From contig JAHDDY010000003.1 in NCBI GenBank assembly GCA_020629115.1, forward strand, positions 9,792 through 47,358: a DNA stretch of 37,567 nucleotides, given 5' to 3'. The notes under the pieces are model-generated. The model saw only the letters and a list, made by a program, of their open reading frames with translations. It was not told the origin of the DNA and did no database searches. Source of the stretch: Paracoccaceae bacterium (lineage in GTDB: Bacteria; Pseudomonadota; Alphaproteobacteria; Rhodobacterales; Rhodobacteraceae). The position numbers and the translations under genes were made by a program. Below are positions 7,397-15,187 of the stretch, piece after piece; within the stretch, counting starts at the first letter, position 1; the number at the start of each line of letters is the position of its first letter.

Positions 7397-8227
7397 ATGG
7401 CCATCGGCAAGCAGTGGCGGCGGAGACGGATGATGCTGCGGACGGCGCTGGGCGGCGCGCCGCGCGGCTTCTTCATGCCCTATCGCTACGCGGCCTCGGC
7501 CCGCCCGGCGAGCGGCTATCCCGAGATCGGGGCGCGGTTCGATGCGTTGCGGGGCGATTTCGCGGCCCTGCTCGCCCGCGCCGCCGCCCTGCGCCCGGTC
7601 TTCGACGGCTTCGAAGGCCCGCCCCCGGCCCCGCGCTGGGATCAGTCGTGGTTCCCCACCCTCGACGCGGCCATCGCCTGCGCGGTGCTCGACGAGGCGC
7701 GGCCCCGGCGCGTGATCGAGGTCGGGTCGGGGCATTCGACGCGGTTCCTGTCGCGCATGGCCGGGGAGGGCGTGGTGACCTGCATCGACCCCGAACCCCG
7801 CGCGGCGGTCTCGGCCCTGCCGGTGAGGTGGGAGCGCGCGCTGTTGTCGGAGGATCACCTGCCGCTGTTCGATGCGCTGGAGGCCGGGGACGTGGCGTTC
7901 TTCGATTCGAGCCATCTGCTGTGGCCCGGTCTCGACGTGGACCTGATCCTCAACCGCATCCTGCCCCGCCTCGCGCCGGGCGTGCGGGTGCATGTCCACG
8001 ACATCCTGCTGCCCGACCCCTATCCCGACGCATGGGAGTGGCGGGGCTATACCGAGCAGAACGCCTTGGGCGGCTGGCTGATGGGGGGCGCGTTCACGCC
8101 GCTCTTCGCCAGCCACTACGCCGCCACGCGCATGGGCGCGCTCGATCATCCGGCGGTGGCCGGGCTGCCCCGCCATCCCGAATCCCTCGACACGAGCCTC
8201 TGGATGGTGAAGAACGCGGTCCCATGA
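7397..8227 (+). CDS. Class I SAM-dependent methyltransferase-like protein
   Basis: The 276-residue product has a Rossmann core with motif I VIEVGSGHSTRFLSRM, an acidic second strand (TCIDPEP), and a later FFDSSHLLWPGLDVDLIL resembling the post-I and motif IV region of class I methyltransferases. The last part, VHVHDILLPDPYPDAWEW, fits the Methyltransf_24 type. The substrate is unknown. A purine-rich GGGGAGGG lies 9 to 16 bases before the ATG, which supports this start. Its TGA overlaps the start of trmJ, so the two are coupled. Confidence 0.75.
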   Translation: MAIGKQWRRRRMMLRTALGGAPRGFFMPYRYAASARPASGYPEIGARFDALRGDFAALLARAAALRPVFDGFEGPPPAPRWDQSWFPTLDAAIACAVLDEARPRRVIEVGSGHSTRFLSRMAGEGVVTCIDPEPRAAVSALPVRWERALLSEDHLPLFDALEAGDVAFFDSSHLLWPGLDVDLILNRILPRLAPGVRVHVHDILLPDPYPDAWEWRGYTEQNALGGWLMGGAFTPLFASHYAATRMGALDHPAVAGLPRHPESLDTSLWMVKNAVP

Positions 8228-8979
8228 GCGAGAGCATGGCAAAACCCCGCATCGTGCTGGTCGAGCCGCAGATGGGCGAGAACATCGGCGCGGCGGCGCG
8301 CGGCATGTGGAATTTCGGGCTGGAGGACATGGCCGTCGTCGCCCCGCGCGATGGCTGGCCGTCCGAGCCGGCGGTGGCGATGGCCGCGGGCGCGACGCAT
8401 GTGCTGGAGCGCGCGGAGCTGTGCGCGACCACCCGCGAGGCGGTGGCGGGCTGCACCCACGTCTACGCCACCACCGCCCGCCCGCGCGGCATGACCAAGC
8501 GCGTCGTCACCCCGCGGCAGGCCGCCGCCGAGATGCGCGCCCGGGCCGCCGACGGCGAGCGGGTCGCCGTGCTCTTCGGGCGGGAGCGGTCGGGGCTGGG
8601 GACCGAGGATATCGTCCTGTCGAACACCATCGTCACCGCCCCCGTGAACCCCGCCTTCGCCTCGCTCAACCTCGCCCAATGCGTGCTGCTGGTCGCCTAC
8701 GAGTGGATGCAGGCCGCCGACGGCACGCCCCCCGAGACCTACGACCCCGGCAAGGGCGGCATGGCCGCGCGCGAGCAGGTCGAGACGCTGCTGGACTTCG
8801 TCGAGGGCGAGCTGGAGGGCGAGGGGTTCTTCTACCCCGAGGAGAAGGCCCCGACCATGAAGGCGGCGCTGCGCAACCTCTTCCACCGCGCCCCGCTGAC
8901 GGTGGCGGATACCGGCATCCTGTGGGGCGTGGTCCGCACGCTGGTGGGCAAGCGGAGGAGCGGGGGGGAGAGCAGGTAG
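8224..8979 (+). CDS. trmJ: tRNA (cytidine/uridine-2'-O)-methyltransferase TrmJ
   Basis: TrmJ methylates the ribose of nucleotide 32 in the tRNA anticodon loop. The 251-residue product is a SPOUT-class enzyme. It starts PRIVLVEPQMGENIGAAARG, then has YATTARPRG, the knot motif VLFGRERSGLGTEDI, and the third SPOUT motif FASLNLAQCVLLVAYEW. A C-terminal helical extension of about 80 residues (LLDFVEGELEGEGFFYPEEK) is typical of TrmJ rather than of TrmL. It overlaps the methyltransferase gene upstream by ATGA. Confidence 0.92.
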   Translation: MSESMAKPRIVLVEPQMGENIGAAARGMWNFGLEDMAVVAPRDGWPSEPAVAMAAGATHVLERAELCATTREAVAGCTHVYATTARPRGMTKRVVTPRQAAAEMRARAADGERVAVLFGRERSGLGTEDIVLSNTIVTAPVNPAFASLNLAQCVLLVAYEWMQAADGTPPETYDPGKGGMAAREQVETLLDFVEGELEGEGFFYPEEKAPTMKAALRNLFHRAPLTVADTGILWGVVRTLVGKRRSGGESR

Positions 8980-8984
8980 TGCCC

Positions 8985-9073
8985 CGCCCCCGGAGCTGCG
9001 CGCGGCACGAGGACCGGGGGCCTCGATGGACAATGCGCCTTGTGGCAACAGGCCCCGGATCGAGTCCGGGGCG
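8985..9073. repeat. Family A-like palindromic repeat between trmJ and the oxidoreductase gene
   Basis: The right half is a clean palindrome, GCCCCGGA-TCGAG-TCCGGGGC, near 9052-9072. The left half has diverged but keeps CCCCCGG and CCGGGGG arms around 8986-9020. It lies between the ends of the convergent trmJ and IolG-like genes and may help end both transcripts. It resembles the cleaner family A copies near 13276, 15100, 18735 and 35992. Confidence 0.6.
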
Positions 9074-9084
9074 GAGTGCTTTTC

Positions 9085-10074
9085 TCACACTTCCCCCACC
9101 GCCACCGTCCGCCCCTCGGCCAGCGAGCGGTTCGCCGCCTCGGCCATGGCCAGCGCGTTCACGCCGTCCTCCACCGTCGCGGGCACCTTCCCCCCGTCCA
9201 GCACCGCCGCGACGAAGGCGGCCCATTCGATCGCGTAGGCCCGGGCGTAGCGTTCGAGGAAGAAATGCATCGGCTTCGCGCGGCTCACCCCGGCGGCGGT
9301 CGCGCGCACGACCGTATCCTCCGTCACGTTCTCCGCCGCCAGCATCCCCGCCGACCCCAGCACCTCGACCCGCTGGTCGTAGCCGTAGGCGGCGCGGCGG
9401 GAGTTGCGGATGACGGCGAGGCGACCGTCGGCCCAGGCCAGCAGCACCATCGCCGTGTCGATATCCCCCGCCTCGCCGATGGCCGGGTCGACGAGGCACG
9501 CGCCCTGCGCCGTCACCGTCTCCGGCATCCCGAACAGATGCGCGGCCATGTCGAGATCGTGGATCGTCATGTCCCGGAACAGGCCGCCCGACACGCGGAT
9601 GTACTCGACGGGCGGCGGGGCGGGGTCGTGGGAGGTGATCGTCAGCGTCTCCCCCCGCCCGATCTCGCCCGCCTCCAGCGCCGCCTTGAGCGCCGCGAAG
9701 TTCGGGTCGAAGCGGCGGTTGAAGCCCAGCATCACCGGGCGGTCGTGCCCGGCGGCGACGGCCTGCACCGCGCGCGCCCGCGCCAGCGACAGGTCGATGG
9801 GCTTCTCGCAGAACACCGCCTTGCCCGCCCGCACCCCCGCCTCGATCAGGTCCGCATGGGTGTTGGTGGAGGAGGCGATCAGGATGGCGTCGATGCCGTC
9901 ATCGGCGAGGACGTCCGCGATCCCGCGCACCGGGACGCCGTGCTCCCCGGCCAGGGCGCGGGCGGCATCGGGCATCGGGTCGCTGACGGCGGCGAGGGTC
10001 GAGCGCGGATCGGCGGCGATGGCGGCGGCGTGGACGCGGCCGATGCGGCCCGCGCCGAGCAGGGCGGTTCTCAT
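9085..10074 (-). CDS. Gfo/Idh/MocA oxidoreductase, inositol 2-dehydrogenase-like
   Basis: This 329-residue NAD(P)-dependent dehydrogenase has the N-terminal GAGRIG nucleotide loop (residues 7-12), the family EKP motif in VFCEKPIDL near 92, the substrate-side GGLFRDMTIHDLDMA, and YGYDQRVEVLGS. The last two are close to the IolG pattern, so myo-inositol or a related polyol is the most likely substrate. It is transcribed away from a carbohydrate ABC importer across a 137-base shared promoter region. No other iol genes (iolB, iolC, iolD, iolE) are nearby, so a different cyclic polyol or aldose is possible. The family is certain and the substrate is inferred. Confidence 0.85.
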   Translation of the reverse strand: MRTALLGAGRIGRVHAAAIAADPRSTLAAVSDPMPDAARALAGEHGVPVRGIADVLADDGIDAILIASSTNTHADLIEAGVRAGKAVFCEKPIDLSLARARAVQAVAAGHDRPVMLGFNRRFDPNFAALKAALEAGEIGRGETLTITSHDPAPPPVEYIRVSGGLFRDMTIHDLDMAAHLFGMPETVTAQGACLVDPAIGEAGDIDTAMVLLAWADGRLAVIRNSRRAAYGYDQRVEVLGSAGMLAAENVTEDTVVRATAAGVSRAKPMHFFLERYARAYAIEWAAFVAAVLDGGKVPATVEDGVNALAMAEAANRSLAEGRTVAVGEV

Positions 10075-10080
10075 GGGGTG

Positions 10081-10211
10081 TCTCCCTCGATATCTGCACG
10101 GGGCAATTTTTCCGTTCCATCCCGCGTCCGATTATGGTGAAGTCCGCCCCGGTGCTACACCGAATATTCGAAAACGGGAGACAATCCCGTCACGGTCCTT
10201 AGGGAGGAACC
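10081..10211. promoter_or_regulatory. Divergent promoter region of the carbohydrate locus
   Basis: The 137 bases between the dehydrogenase and the binding-protein gene are less GC-rich than their surroundings. They contain a perfect palindrome CGAATATTCG at 10161-10170, a candidate operator, and a tandem GGAACGGAA on the minus strand near 10110. A strong ribosome binding site AGGGAGG precedes the ATG at 10212. The cognate regulator is not in the window. The operator call is inference. Confidence 0.45.
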
Positions 10212-11132
10212 ATGACCAACTTCTTCAAGACGGCGGCCGTCGCCGCCGCGATCGGCTTCGCCGCGCCCGCCATGGCCACCGACATCATCGTCGTGTCCCA
10301 CGGCCAGGCGAACGACCCCTTCTGGTCGGTCGTCAAGAACGGCGTCGACAAGGCCGCCGAGCATACCGGCGCGAACGTCGACTACCGCGCGCCCGAGACC
10401 TTCGACATGGTCGCCATGAGCCAGCTCATCGACGCCGCCGTGAACCAGGAGCCGGACGGCATCGTCGTCTCCATTCCCGACGGTGACGCCCTCGGCCCGT
10501 CGATCGAGCGCGCCGTCGCCGCCGGCATCCCGGTCATCTCCATGAACTCCGGCTCCGACGTGGCCGCGACCCTGGGCGTCAGCCTGCATGTCGGCCAGTC
10601 CGAGTACGACGCGGGCGTCGCGGCGGGCGGGATGCTCGCCGGAATGGGTGGCACGAACGCCATCTGCGTCAACCACGAGGTCGGCAACGTCGCGCTCGAC
10701 CTGCGCTGCTCGGGCTTCGAGGAAGGCTTCGGCGGCGCGGTCACCGTCCTGCCCACAGGCAACGACCCCGCCGAGATCGAGGCGAAGGTCAACGCCGCGC
10801 TCGCCTCGGACGAGAGCATCGACACGGTCATGGCGCTGGGCGCGGGCCTCGCGGGCGAGCCGTCCGTCACCGCCGCCCAGAACTCGGGCCGCGACGTGAA
10901 CGTGGCGTCCTTCGACCTGTCGGCCAACTTCCTGCAGCACATCGTCAACGGCGACGCGGCCTTCGCCATCGACCAGCAGCAGTTCCTGCAGGGCTACCTG
11001 CCGGTCGTCATGCTGGCCATGAACGCCGAATACGGCCTGATGCCCGGCGGCGACGTGCCTTCCGGCCCGAACCTGGTCACCCAGGACAAGGCCGGCCAGG
11101 TGATCGAGCTGTCCGCGCAGGGCATCCGCTGA
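10212..11132 (+). CDS. Periplasmic sugar/polyol-binding protein of an ABC importer
   Basis: The 306-residue product has a signal peptide with likely cleavage after AAPAMA and then TDIIVVSHGQANDPFWSVVKNG, the opening of RbsB-like (Peripla_BP_4) binding proteins. PDGIVVSIPDGDAL and the later FDLSANFLQHIVNGDAAFAIDQQQFLQGY complete the two-lobed fold with its family motifs. It should deliver a sugar or polyol to the permease and ATPase downstream. AGGGAGG before the ATG supports strong translation. A terminator follows, so the gene is probably expressed above the membrane components. The ligand is unknown; inositol, fructose or an aldose are plausible. Confidence 0.92.
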   Translation: MTNFFKTAAVAAAIGFAAPAMATDIIVVSHGQANDPFWSVVKNGVDKAAEHTGANVDYRAPETFDMVAMSQLIDAAVNQEPDGIVVSIPDGDALGPSIERAVAAGIPVISMNSGSDVAATLGVSLHVGQSEYDAGVAAGGMLAGMGGTNAICVNHEVGNVALDLRCSGFEEGFGGAVTVLPTGNDPAEIEAKVNAALASDESIDTVMALGAGLAGEPSVTAAQNSGRDVNVASFDLSANFLQHIVNGDAAFAIDQQQFLQGYLPVVMLAMNAEYGLMPGGDVPSGPNLVTQDKAGQVIELSAQGIR

Positions 11133-11162
11133 TCGCGATGCCGACGTTCGGGTAACGAGAAG

Positions 11163-11196
11163 GACCGTGGCGTCGAGACGCGCCACGGTCTTTTTT
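11163..11196 (+). terminator. Intrinsic terminator after the binding-protein gene
   Basis: A perfect 10-base-pair stem GACCGTGGCG / CGCCACGGTC encloses an 8-base loop and is followed at once by TTTTTT (11191-11196). It lies 30 bases after the binding-protein stop and 150 bases before the permease. It probably gives partial termination and a high ratio of binding protein to permease. Confidence 0.9.
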
Positions 11197-11205
11197 CGCG
11201 CAGCC

Positions 11206-11297
11206 GTCATCGTCGGGCCTGTCCCGACGATCCATGTCTCGGACCGAACGGCTGTACGGGTCGAAGAATGGACCCTCGCAACGGGTGCGAGGGTGAC
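11206..11297. repeat. Family B bipartite palindromic repeat, copy 2
   Basis: The left palindrome is CGTCGGGCCTGTCCCGACGATCCA and the right one GGACCCTCGCAACGGGTGCGAGGGT, bounded by GTCAT and GTGAC. It lies between the terminator and the permease gene, so it would be in the leader of a read-through or separate permease transcript. It is less regular than the copy at 37329-37417. Confidence 0.65.
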
Positions 11298-11350
11298 GGG
11301 ACCGGGATGGGTCGCTGTACGGGAAAGCGACCGAGTTGAAGGGGGAACCG

Positions 11351-12460
11351 ATGACGGACGTCTCGGCCAATGACGCCGCCGACGAGCGGCTCGGCAAGGA
11401 AAGCCTCGGCGCGCGGCTGATGAAGCGCCCGGAGCTGGGGGCCATCGCGGGGGTGGTGCTCGTCACCATCTTCTTCCTCGTCACCGCCGACCCGGCGATG
11501 TTCACGCTGTCGGGCGTCATCAACTTCATGACCCCCGCCGCCCAGCTCGGCATCCTCGCCATCGGGGCGGCGATGCTGATGATCGGGGGGGAGTTCGACC
11601 TCTCCATCGGCTCGATGGTCGCCTTCGCGGGCCTGTTCTTCGCGGCGATGACGGTGACCTTCGGCCTGCCGCTGATCCTCGCCATCCCGATGACCTTCGT
11701 GTTCGCCGCGATGGTCGGCTCGCTGAACGGCTTCATCGTCATCAAGTCGGGCCTGCCCTCCTTCATCGTCACGCTCGCCTTCCTCTTCATCCTGCGCGGC
11801 CTGTCGCTGGTGGGGCTGAAATACGCCACCGGCGGCTCGACCCAGTTGCGCGGGGTGCGCGACGCGACCGAGAATGACCCGCTCGCGCCGTTCTTCTCGG
11901 GCGACGCCTTCGGCGGCCTGTTCCGCTGGCTCGCCGCGAACGACTACGTCGAGACCTTCAAGAACGGCACGCCCAAGGTGCCGGGCATCCCCGTCGAGAT
12001 CATCTGGTTCGTCATCATCGCCCTCGTCGCGACCTGGGTCCTGCTGAGGACCCCGGCGGGCAACTGGATCTTCGCCGCCGGGGGCGACACGAACGCGGCC
12101 ACCAATTCGGGCGTGCCGGTGCGGCGGGTGAAGATATCGCTGTTCATGGTCACGGCCGCCTGTGCCGCCATGGTCGCCATCATCACCGTCATGGATGCCG
12201 GCTCGACCGATTCGCGGCGCGGCTTCCAGAAGGAGTTCGAGGCCATCATCGCCGCCGTGATCGGGGGCTGCCTGCTGACGGGCGGCTACGGCTCGGCCAT
12301 CGGGGCGTTCTTCGGGTCGATCATCTTCGGCATGGTGGTCATCGGGCTGACCTACACCGATTTCGACCAGGACTGGTTCCAAGTCTTCCTCGGCGGGATG
12401 CTCCTGCTCGCGGTCCTGTTCAACAACGCCATCCGCAAGCGCGTGACGGGGGAGCGCTGA
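11351..12460 (+). CDS. Carbohydrate ABC transporter permease (RbsC/FrcC type)
   Basis: This 369-residue inner-membrane protein has about nine to ten hydrophobic segments. It carries the family motifs [15 protein letters not shown] near residue 80 and [29 protein letters not shown] near 310, the hallmarks of RbsC-like permeases. It starts at ATG 11351 with AAGGGGG a few bases upstream; a TTG five codons earlier is unlikely. The gene is followed after one base by the ATPase gene. It carries the substrate of the upstream binding protein. Confidence 0.93.
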   Translation: MTDVSANDAADERLGKESLGARLMKRPELGAIAGVVLVTIFFLVTADPAMFTLSGVINFMTPAAQLGILAIGAAMLMIGGEFDLSIGSMVAFAGLFFAAMTVTFGLPLILAIPMTFVFAAMVGSLNGFIVIKSGLPSFIVTLAFLFILRGLSLVGLKYATGGSTQLRGVRDATENDPLAPFFSGDAFGGLFRWLAANDYVETFKNGTPKVPGIPVEIIWFVIIALVATWVLLRTPAGNWIFAAGGDTNAATNSGVPVRRVKISLFMVTAACAAMVAIITVMDAGSTDSRRGFQKEFEAIIAAVIGGCLLTGGYGSAIGAFFGSIIFGMVVIGLTYTDFDQDWFQVFLGGMLLLAVLFNNAIRKRVTGER

Positions 12461-12461
12461 C

Positions 12462-13265
12462 ATGACTGAACCCATCGCGCGGAACGGCGCGGAACCAATC
12501 GTCCGGATGCGCGATATCGAGAAGCATTTCGGCAACATCATCGCCCTCGCCGGGGTCAGCTTCGACGTGCGCCCCGGCGAATGCCACTGCCTCCTCGGCG
12601 ATAACGGGGCGGGCAAGTCGACCTTCATCAAGACCATGTCGGGCGTCCACAAGCCGACCAAGGGCGAGATCCTGTTCGAGGGCCGGACGATGGATTTCTC
12701 CAGCCCGCGCGACGCGATGGAGGCGGGCATCGCCACCGTCTTCCAGGATCTCGCCATGATCCCGCTGATGAGCGTCACCCGCAACTTCTTCATGGGGCGC
12801 GAGCCGACCGTGGGGCGCGGCCCGTTCAAGCGCATGGACGTCGAGCGCATGAACGAGATCACCATGGCCCAGATGCGCGAGATGGGCATCAACCTGCGCG
12901 CCCCCGACCAGGCCGTCGGCACCCTCTCGGGCGGCGAGCGCCAGACCGTCGCCATCGCCCGCGCGGTGCATTTCGGGGCCAAGGTGCTGATCCTCGACGA
13001 GCCGACCTCGGCTCTCGGCGTGCGCCAGACCTCGAACGTGCTGGCCACCATCGACAAGGTGCGCCGGCAGGGCGTCGGCGTCGTCTTCATCAGCCACAAC
13101 GTCCGCCACGCTCTGGCCGTCGGCGACCGCTTCACGGTGCTCAACCGTGGCAAGACCCTCGGCACCGCCACCCGCGGCGAGATCACGCCGGAGGAATTGC
13201 AGGACATGATGGCCGGCGGGCAGGAGATGGCCACGCTGGAGGGATCGCTGGGCGGGACGGTTTAG
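12462..13265 (+). CDS. Carbohydrate ABC transporter ATP-binding protein (single ABC domain)
   Basis: The 267-residue ATPase has Walker [10 protein letters not shown] (near residue 47), the signature LSGGERQ, Walker [13 protein letters not shown], and the switch His in [11 protein letters not shown]. It has one ABC domain only. Many sugar importers of this class use a double-length ATPase (about 500 residues); a single-domain form is typical of FrcA-like systems in alphaproteobacteria. LDEPTSALG carries Gly where RbsA-type proteins usually have T/S. It probably works as a dimer with the upstream permease. Confidence 0.93.
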   Translation: MTEPIARNGAEPIVRMRDIEKHFGNIIALAGVSFDVRPGECHCLLGDNGAGKSTFIKTMSGVHKPTKGEILFEGRTMDFSSPRDAMEAGIATVFQDLAMIPLMSVTRNFFMGREPTVGRGPFKRMDVERMNEITMAQMREMGINLRAPDQAVGTLSGGERQTVAIARAVHFGAKVLILDEPTSALGVRQTSNVLATIDKVRRQGVGVVFISHNVRHALAVGDRFTVLNRGKTLGTATRGEITPEELQDMMAGGQEMATLEGSLGGTV

Positions 13266-13275
13266 AAATAGAACT

Positions 13276-13357
13276 CTTCTGCCCCGGACTTGATCCGGGG
13301 CCTCTTGCAGTAAAGCGCTCTCTTCCGACAGGCCCCGCATCAAGTGCGGGGCAGAAG
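13276..13357. repeat. Family A bipartite palindromic repeat between ATPase and SDR genes
   Basis: Left arm CTTCTGCCCCGGACTTGATC with CCGGGGC, right arm GGCCCCGCATCAAGTGCG with GGGCAGAAG. Each arm is itself a palindrome, and the arms pair with each other with a few mismatches. It separates two co-directional genes that probably belong to one locus and could slow or stop transcription between them. Confidence 0.8.
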
Positions 13358-13384
13358 GTATTCTATAATCCGAAAGGCCCCCCA

Positions 13385-14134
13385 ATGACCCAGTTCGCCA
13401 CCTACCCCAGCCTCAAGGACAAGGCCGTCATCGTCTCGGGCGGGGCGTCCGGCATCGGGGCCGAGACCGTGCGCGCCTTCGCGGCGCAAGGGTCCCGCGT
13501 CGGCTTCCTCGATTTCGACGCCGAAGGGGGCAGGGCCATCGCCGAGGAGACTGGCGCGGCCTTCGCCGAGTGCGACCTGCGCGACATCGACGCCCTGCGC
13601 GCGGGCATCGACGCGCTGCGTGCCGCCAACGGCCCCGCGAGCGTGCTGGTCAACAACGCCGCCCGGGACGACCGCCACGACTGGCGCGACGTGACCCCCG
13701 AATACTGGGACGAGCGGCAGGCGACCAATATCCGGCACATGTTCTTCGCCATCCAGGCCGCGGCCCCCGACATGATCGAGCTGGGGGCCGGGTCCATCGT
13801 CAACATGGGGTCGAACTCGTGGTGGGAGGCGGGGGGCGGCTTTCCGGCCTACACCACCGCGAAATCCGCCGTCCACGGCCTGACCCGGACCATGGCGCGC
13901 GACCTCGGAGACCATCGCATCCGGGTCAACACCGTCGTTCCCGGCTGGATCATGACCGAGCGGCAGAAGGACCTGTGGGTGACCCCGGAGGCCATCGAGA
14001 AGCACCGCGACCGGCAATGCCTGCCCGACCTGATCGAGCCGGTCTACCTCGCCCGCATGGTCCTGTTCCTCGCCTCGGACGATTCGGCCATGTGCACGGC
14101 GAGCAACTTCATGGTCGAGGCGGGGTCGATATGA
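13385..14134 (+). CDS. Short-chain dehydrogenase/reductase
   Basis: The 249-residue product has the SDR cofactor loop SGGASGIGAE near residue 19, the LVNNAA motif, and a catalytic YTTAK preceded by VNMGSNSWW, followed by RVNTVVPGWIMTE. This pattern is common in aldose 1-dehydrogenases such as L-arabinose, L-rhamnose or L-fucose dehydrogenases. Its stop overlaps the start of the aldo/keto reductase gene (14131-14134), so the pair is coupled, downstream of a sugar importer. A sugar substrate is likely; which one is not visible. Confidence 0.85.
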   Translation: MTQFATYPSLKDKAVIVSGGASGIGAETVRAFAAQGSRVGFLDFDAEGGRAIAEETGAAFAECDLRDIDALRAGIDALRAANGPASVLVNNAARDDRHDWRDVTPEYWDERQATNIRHMFFAIQAAAPDMIELGAGSIVNMGSNSWWEAGGGFPAYTTAKSAVHGLTRTMARDLGDHRIRVNTVVPGWIMTERQKDLWVTPEAIEKHRDRQCLPDLIEPVYLARMVLFLASDDSAMCTASNFMVEAGSI

Positions 14135-15093
14135 AGCGCGTCCCCCTCGGCGGCACGGGCCTGTCCGTCACCCCGATCTGCTTCGGCACCTCCAGTCTCG
14201 GCGACATGCCCGACACCTACGGCTACGGGGTGGACGAGGCGCGCGCGCGCGCGACCCTGCGCGCGATCTTCGACGGGCCGGTGAATTTTCTCGACACGTC
14301 GAACAATTACGGCCATGGCCGCAGCGAGGCGCGCATCGGCGACGCCATCCGCGAGCGGGGCGGCCTGCCCGAGGGCTTCGTGCTCGCGACCAAGCTCGAC
14401 CGGGAGATGGAGACGGGCCGGTTCGACGCAACCCGCGTGCGCCGGTCGGTGGAGGAGAGCCTGGAGCGGCTCGGCCTCGACCGCTTCGCGCTCCTGCATC
14501 TCCACGACCCCGAGCACGCCCGCGACCTGGGCGAGATCACGCGCGCGGGCGGGGCGCTGGACGAGGCGTTCAAGCTGAAGGAGGAGGGCATTGCCGGGGC
14601 CGTCGGGCTGGCCATGGGGCGGCTCGACATCATGGAGCCGATGCTGCGCGACCGGCCCTTCGACGCGCTGGTCAGCCACAACCGCTACACCCTCCTGAAC
14701 CGCGCCGCCGAGAGGATGTTCGAGGAAGCGCACGGGCGCGGCATCGCGATCCTCAACGCCGCGCCCTATGCCGGGGGCGTGCTGGCCAAGGGGGCCGAGG
14801 CGATGCCGCGCATCACCTATCAGCCTGCGGACGATGCGGCCCTCGCCCCCGTCCGCGCCATCGAGACCGCCTGCGCCCGCCACGGCATCGCCTCCGGCGC
14901 GCTGGCCCTGCAGTTCTCCATGCGCGACCCGCGCGTGACCGCCACCATCGTCGGCGTGACCAGGCCCGAGCGCGTGGCGCAGACGCTCGACTGGGCGGCG
15001 GCCGAGATTCCGCCCGCGCTGTGGGAGGAGGTCGAGGCTCTGGGCCATGCCACCGACGACCCGGAAGCGGGGCGGGTGTACAGGCCGGGGTGA
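14131..15093 (+). CDS. Aldo/keto reductase, aldose 1-dehydrogenase-like
   Basis: The 320-residue TIM-barrel enzyme starts with LGGTGLSVTPICFGTSSLGD. It has the catalytic Asp and Tyr in NFLDTSNNYGHGRSEARIG, the Lys in VLATKLD and the His in LLHLHDPE. This form is typical of the D-threo-aldose/L-fucose 1-dehydrogenase branch rather than of general reductases. It overlaps the SDR gene. Two NAD(P)-linked sugar dehydrogenases next to an importer suggest non-phosphorylative oxidation of an aldose. The branch assignment is from memory of motifs, so the substrate stays tentative. Confidence 0.85.
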   Translation: MKRVPLGGTGLSVTPICFGTSSLGDMPDTYGYGVDEARARATLRAIFDGPVNFLDTSNNYGHGRSEARIGDAIRERGGLPEGFVLATKLDREMETGRFDATRVRRSVEESLERLGLDRFALLHLHDPEHARDLGEITRAGGALDEAFKLKEEGIAGAVGLAMGRLDIMEPMLRDRPFDALVSHNRYTLLNRAAERMFEEAHGRGIAILNAAPYAGGVLAKGAEAMPRITYQPADDAALAPVRAIETACARHGIASGALALQFSMRDPRVTATIVGVTRPERVAQTLDWAAAEIPPALWEEVEALGHATDDPEAGRVYRPG

Positions 15094-15099
15094 AGAGCG

Positions 15100-15181
15100 C
15101 TTCCGCCCCGCACCCGATGCGGGGCCTGTCGCCGCTATGCGCGTTGCCCGAAAAGTCCCCGCATCGAATGCGGGACAGAAC
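15100..15181. repeat. Family A bipartite palindromic repeat after the aldo/keto reductase gene
   Basis: Left arm CTTCCGCCCCGCACCCGATG with CGGGGCCTGTC, right arm GTCCCCGCATCGAATGCG with GGACAGAA. The core has changed from CCGG to CGCA/TGCG on both arms, which keeps each palindrome intact. It lies between the convergent aldo/keto reductase and puuA genes and could act as a two-way transcription end. Confidence 0.75.
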
Positions 15182-15187
15182 CTTTCC

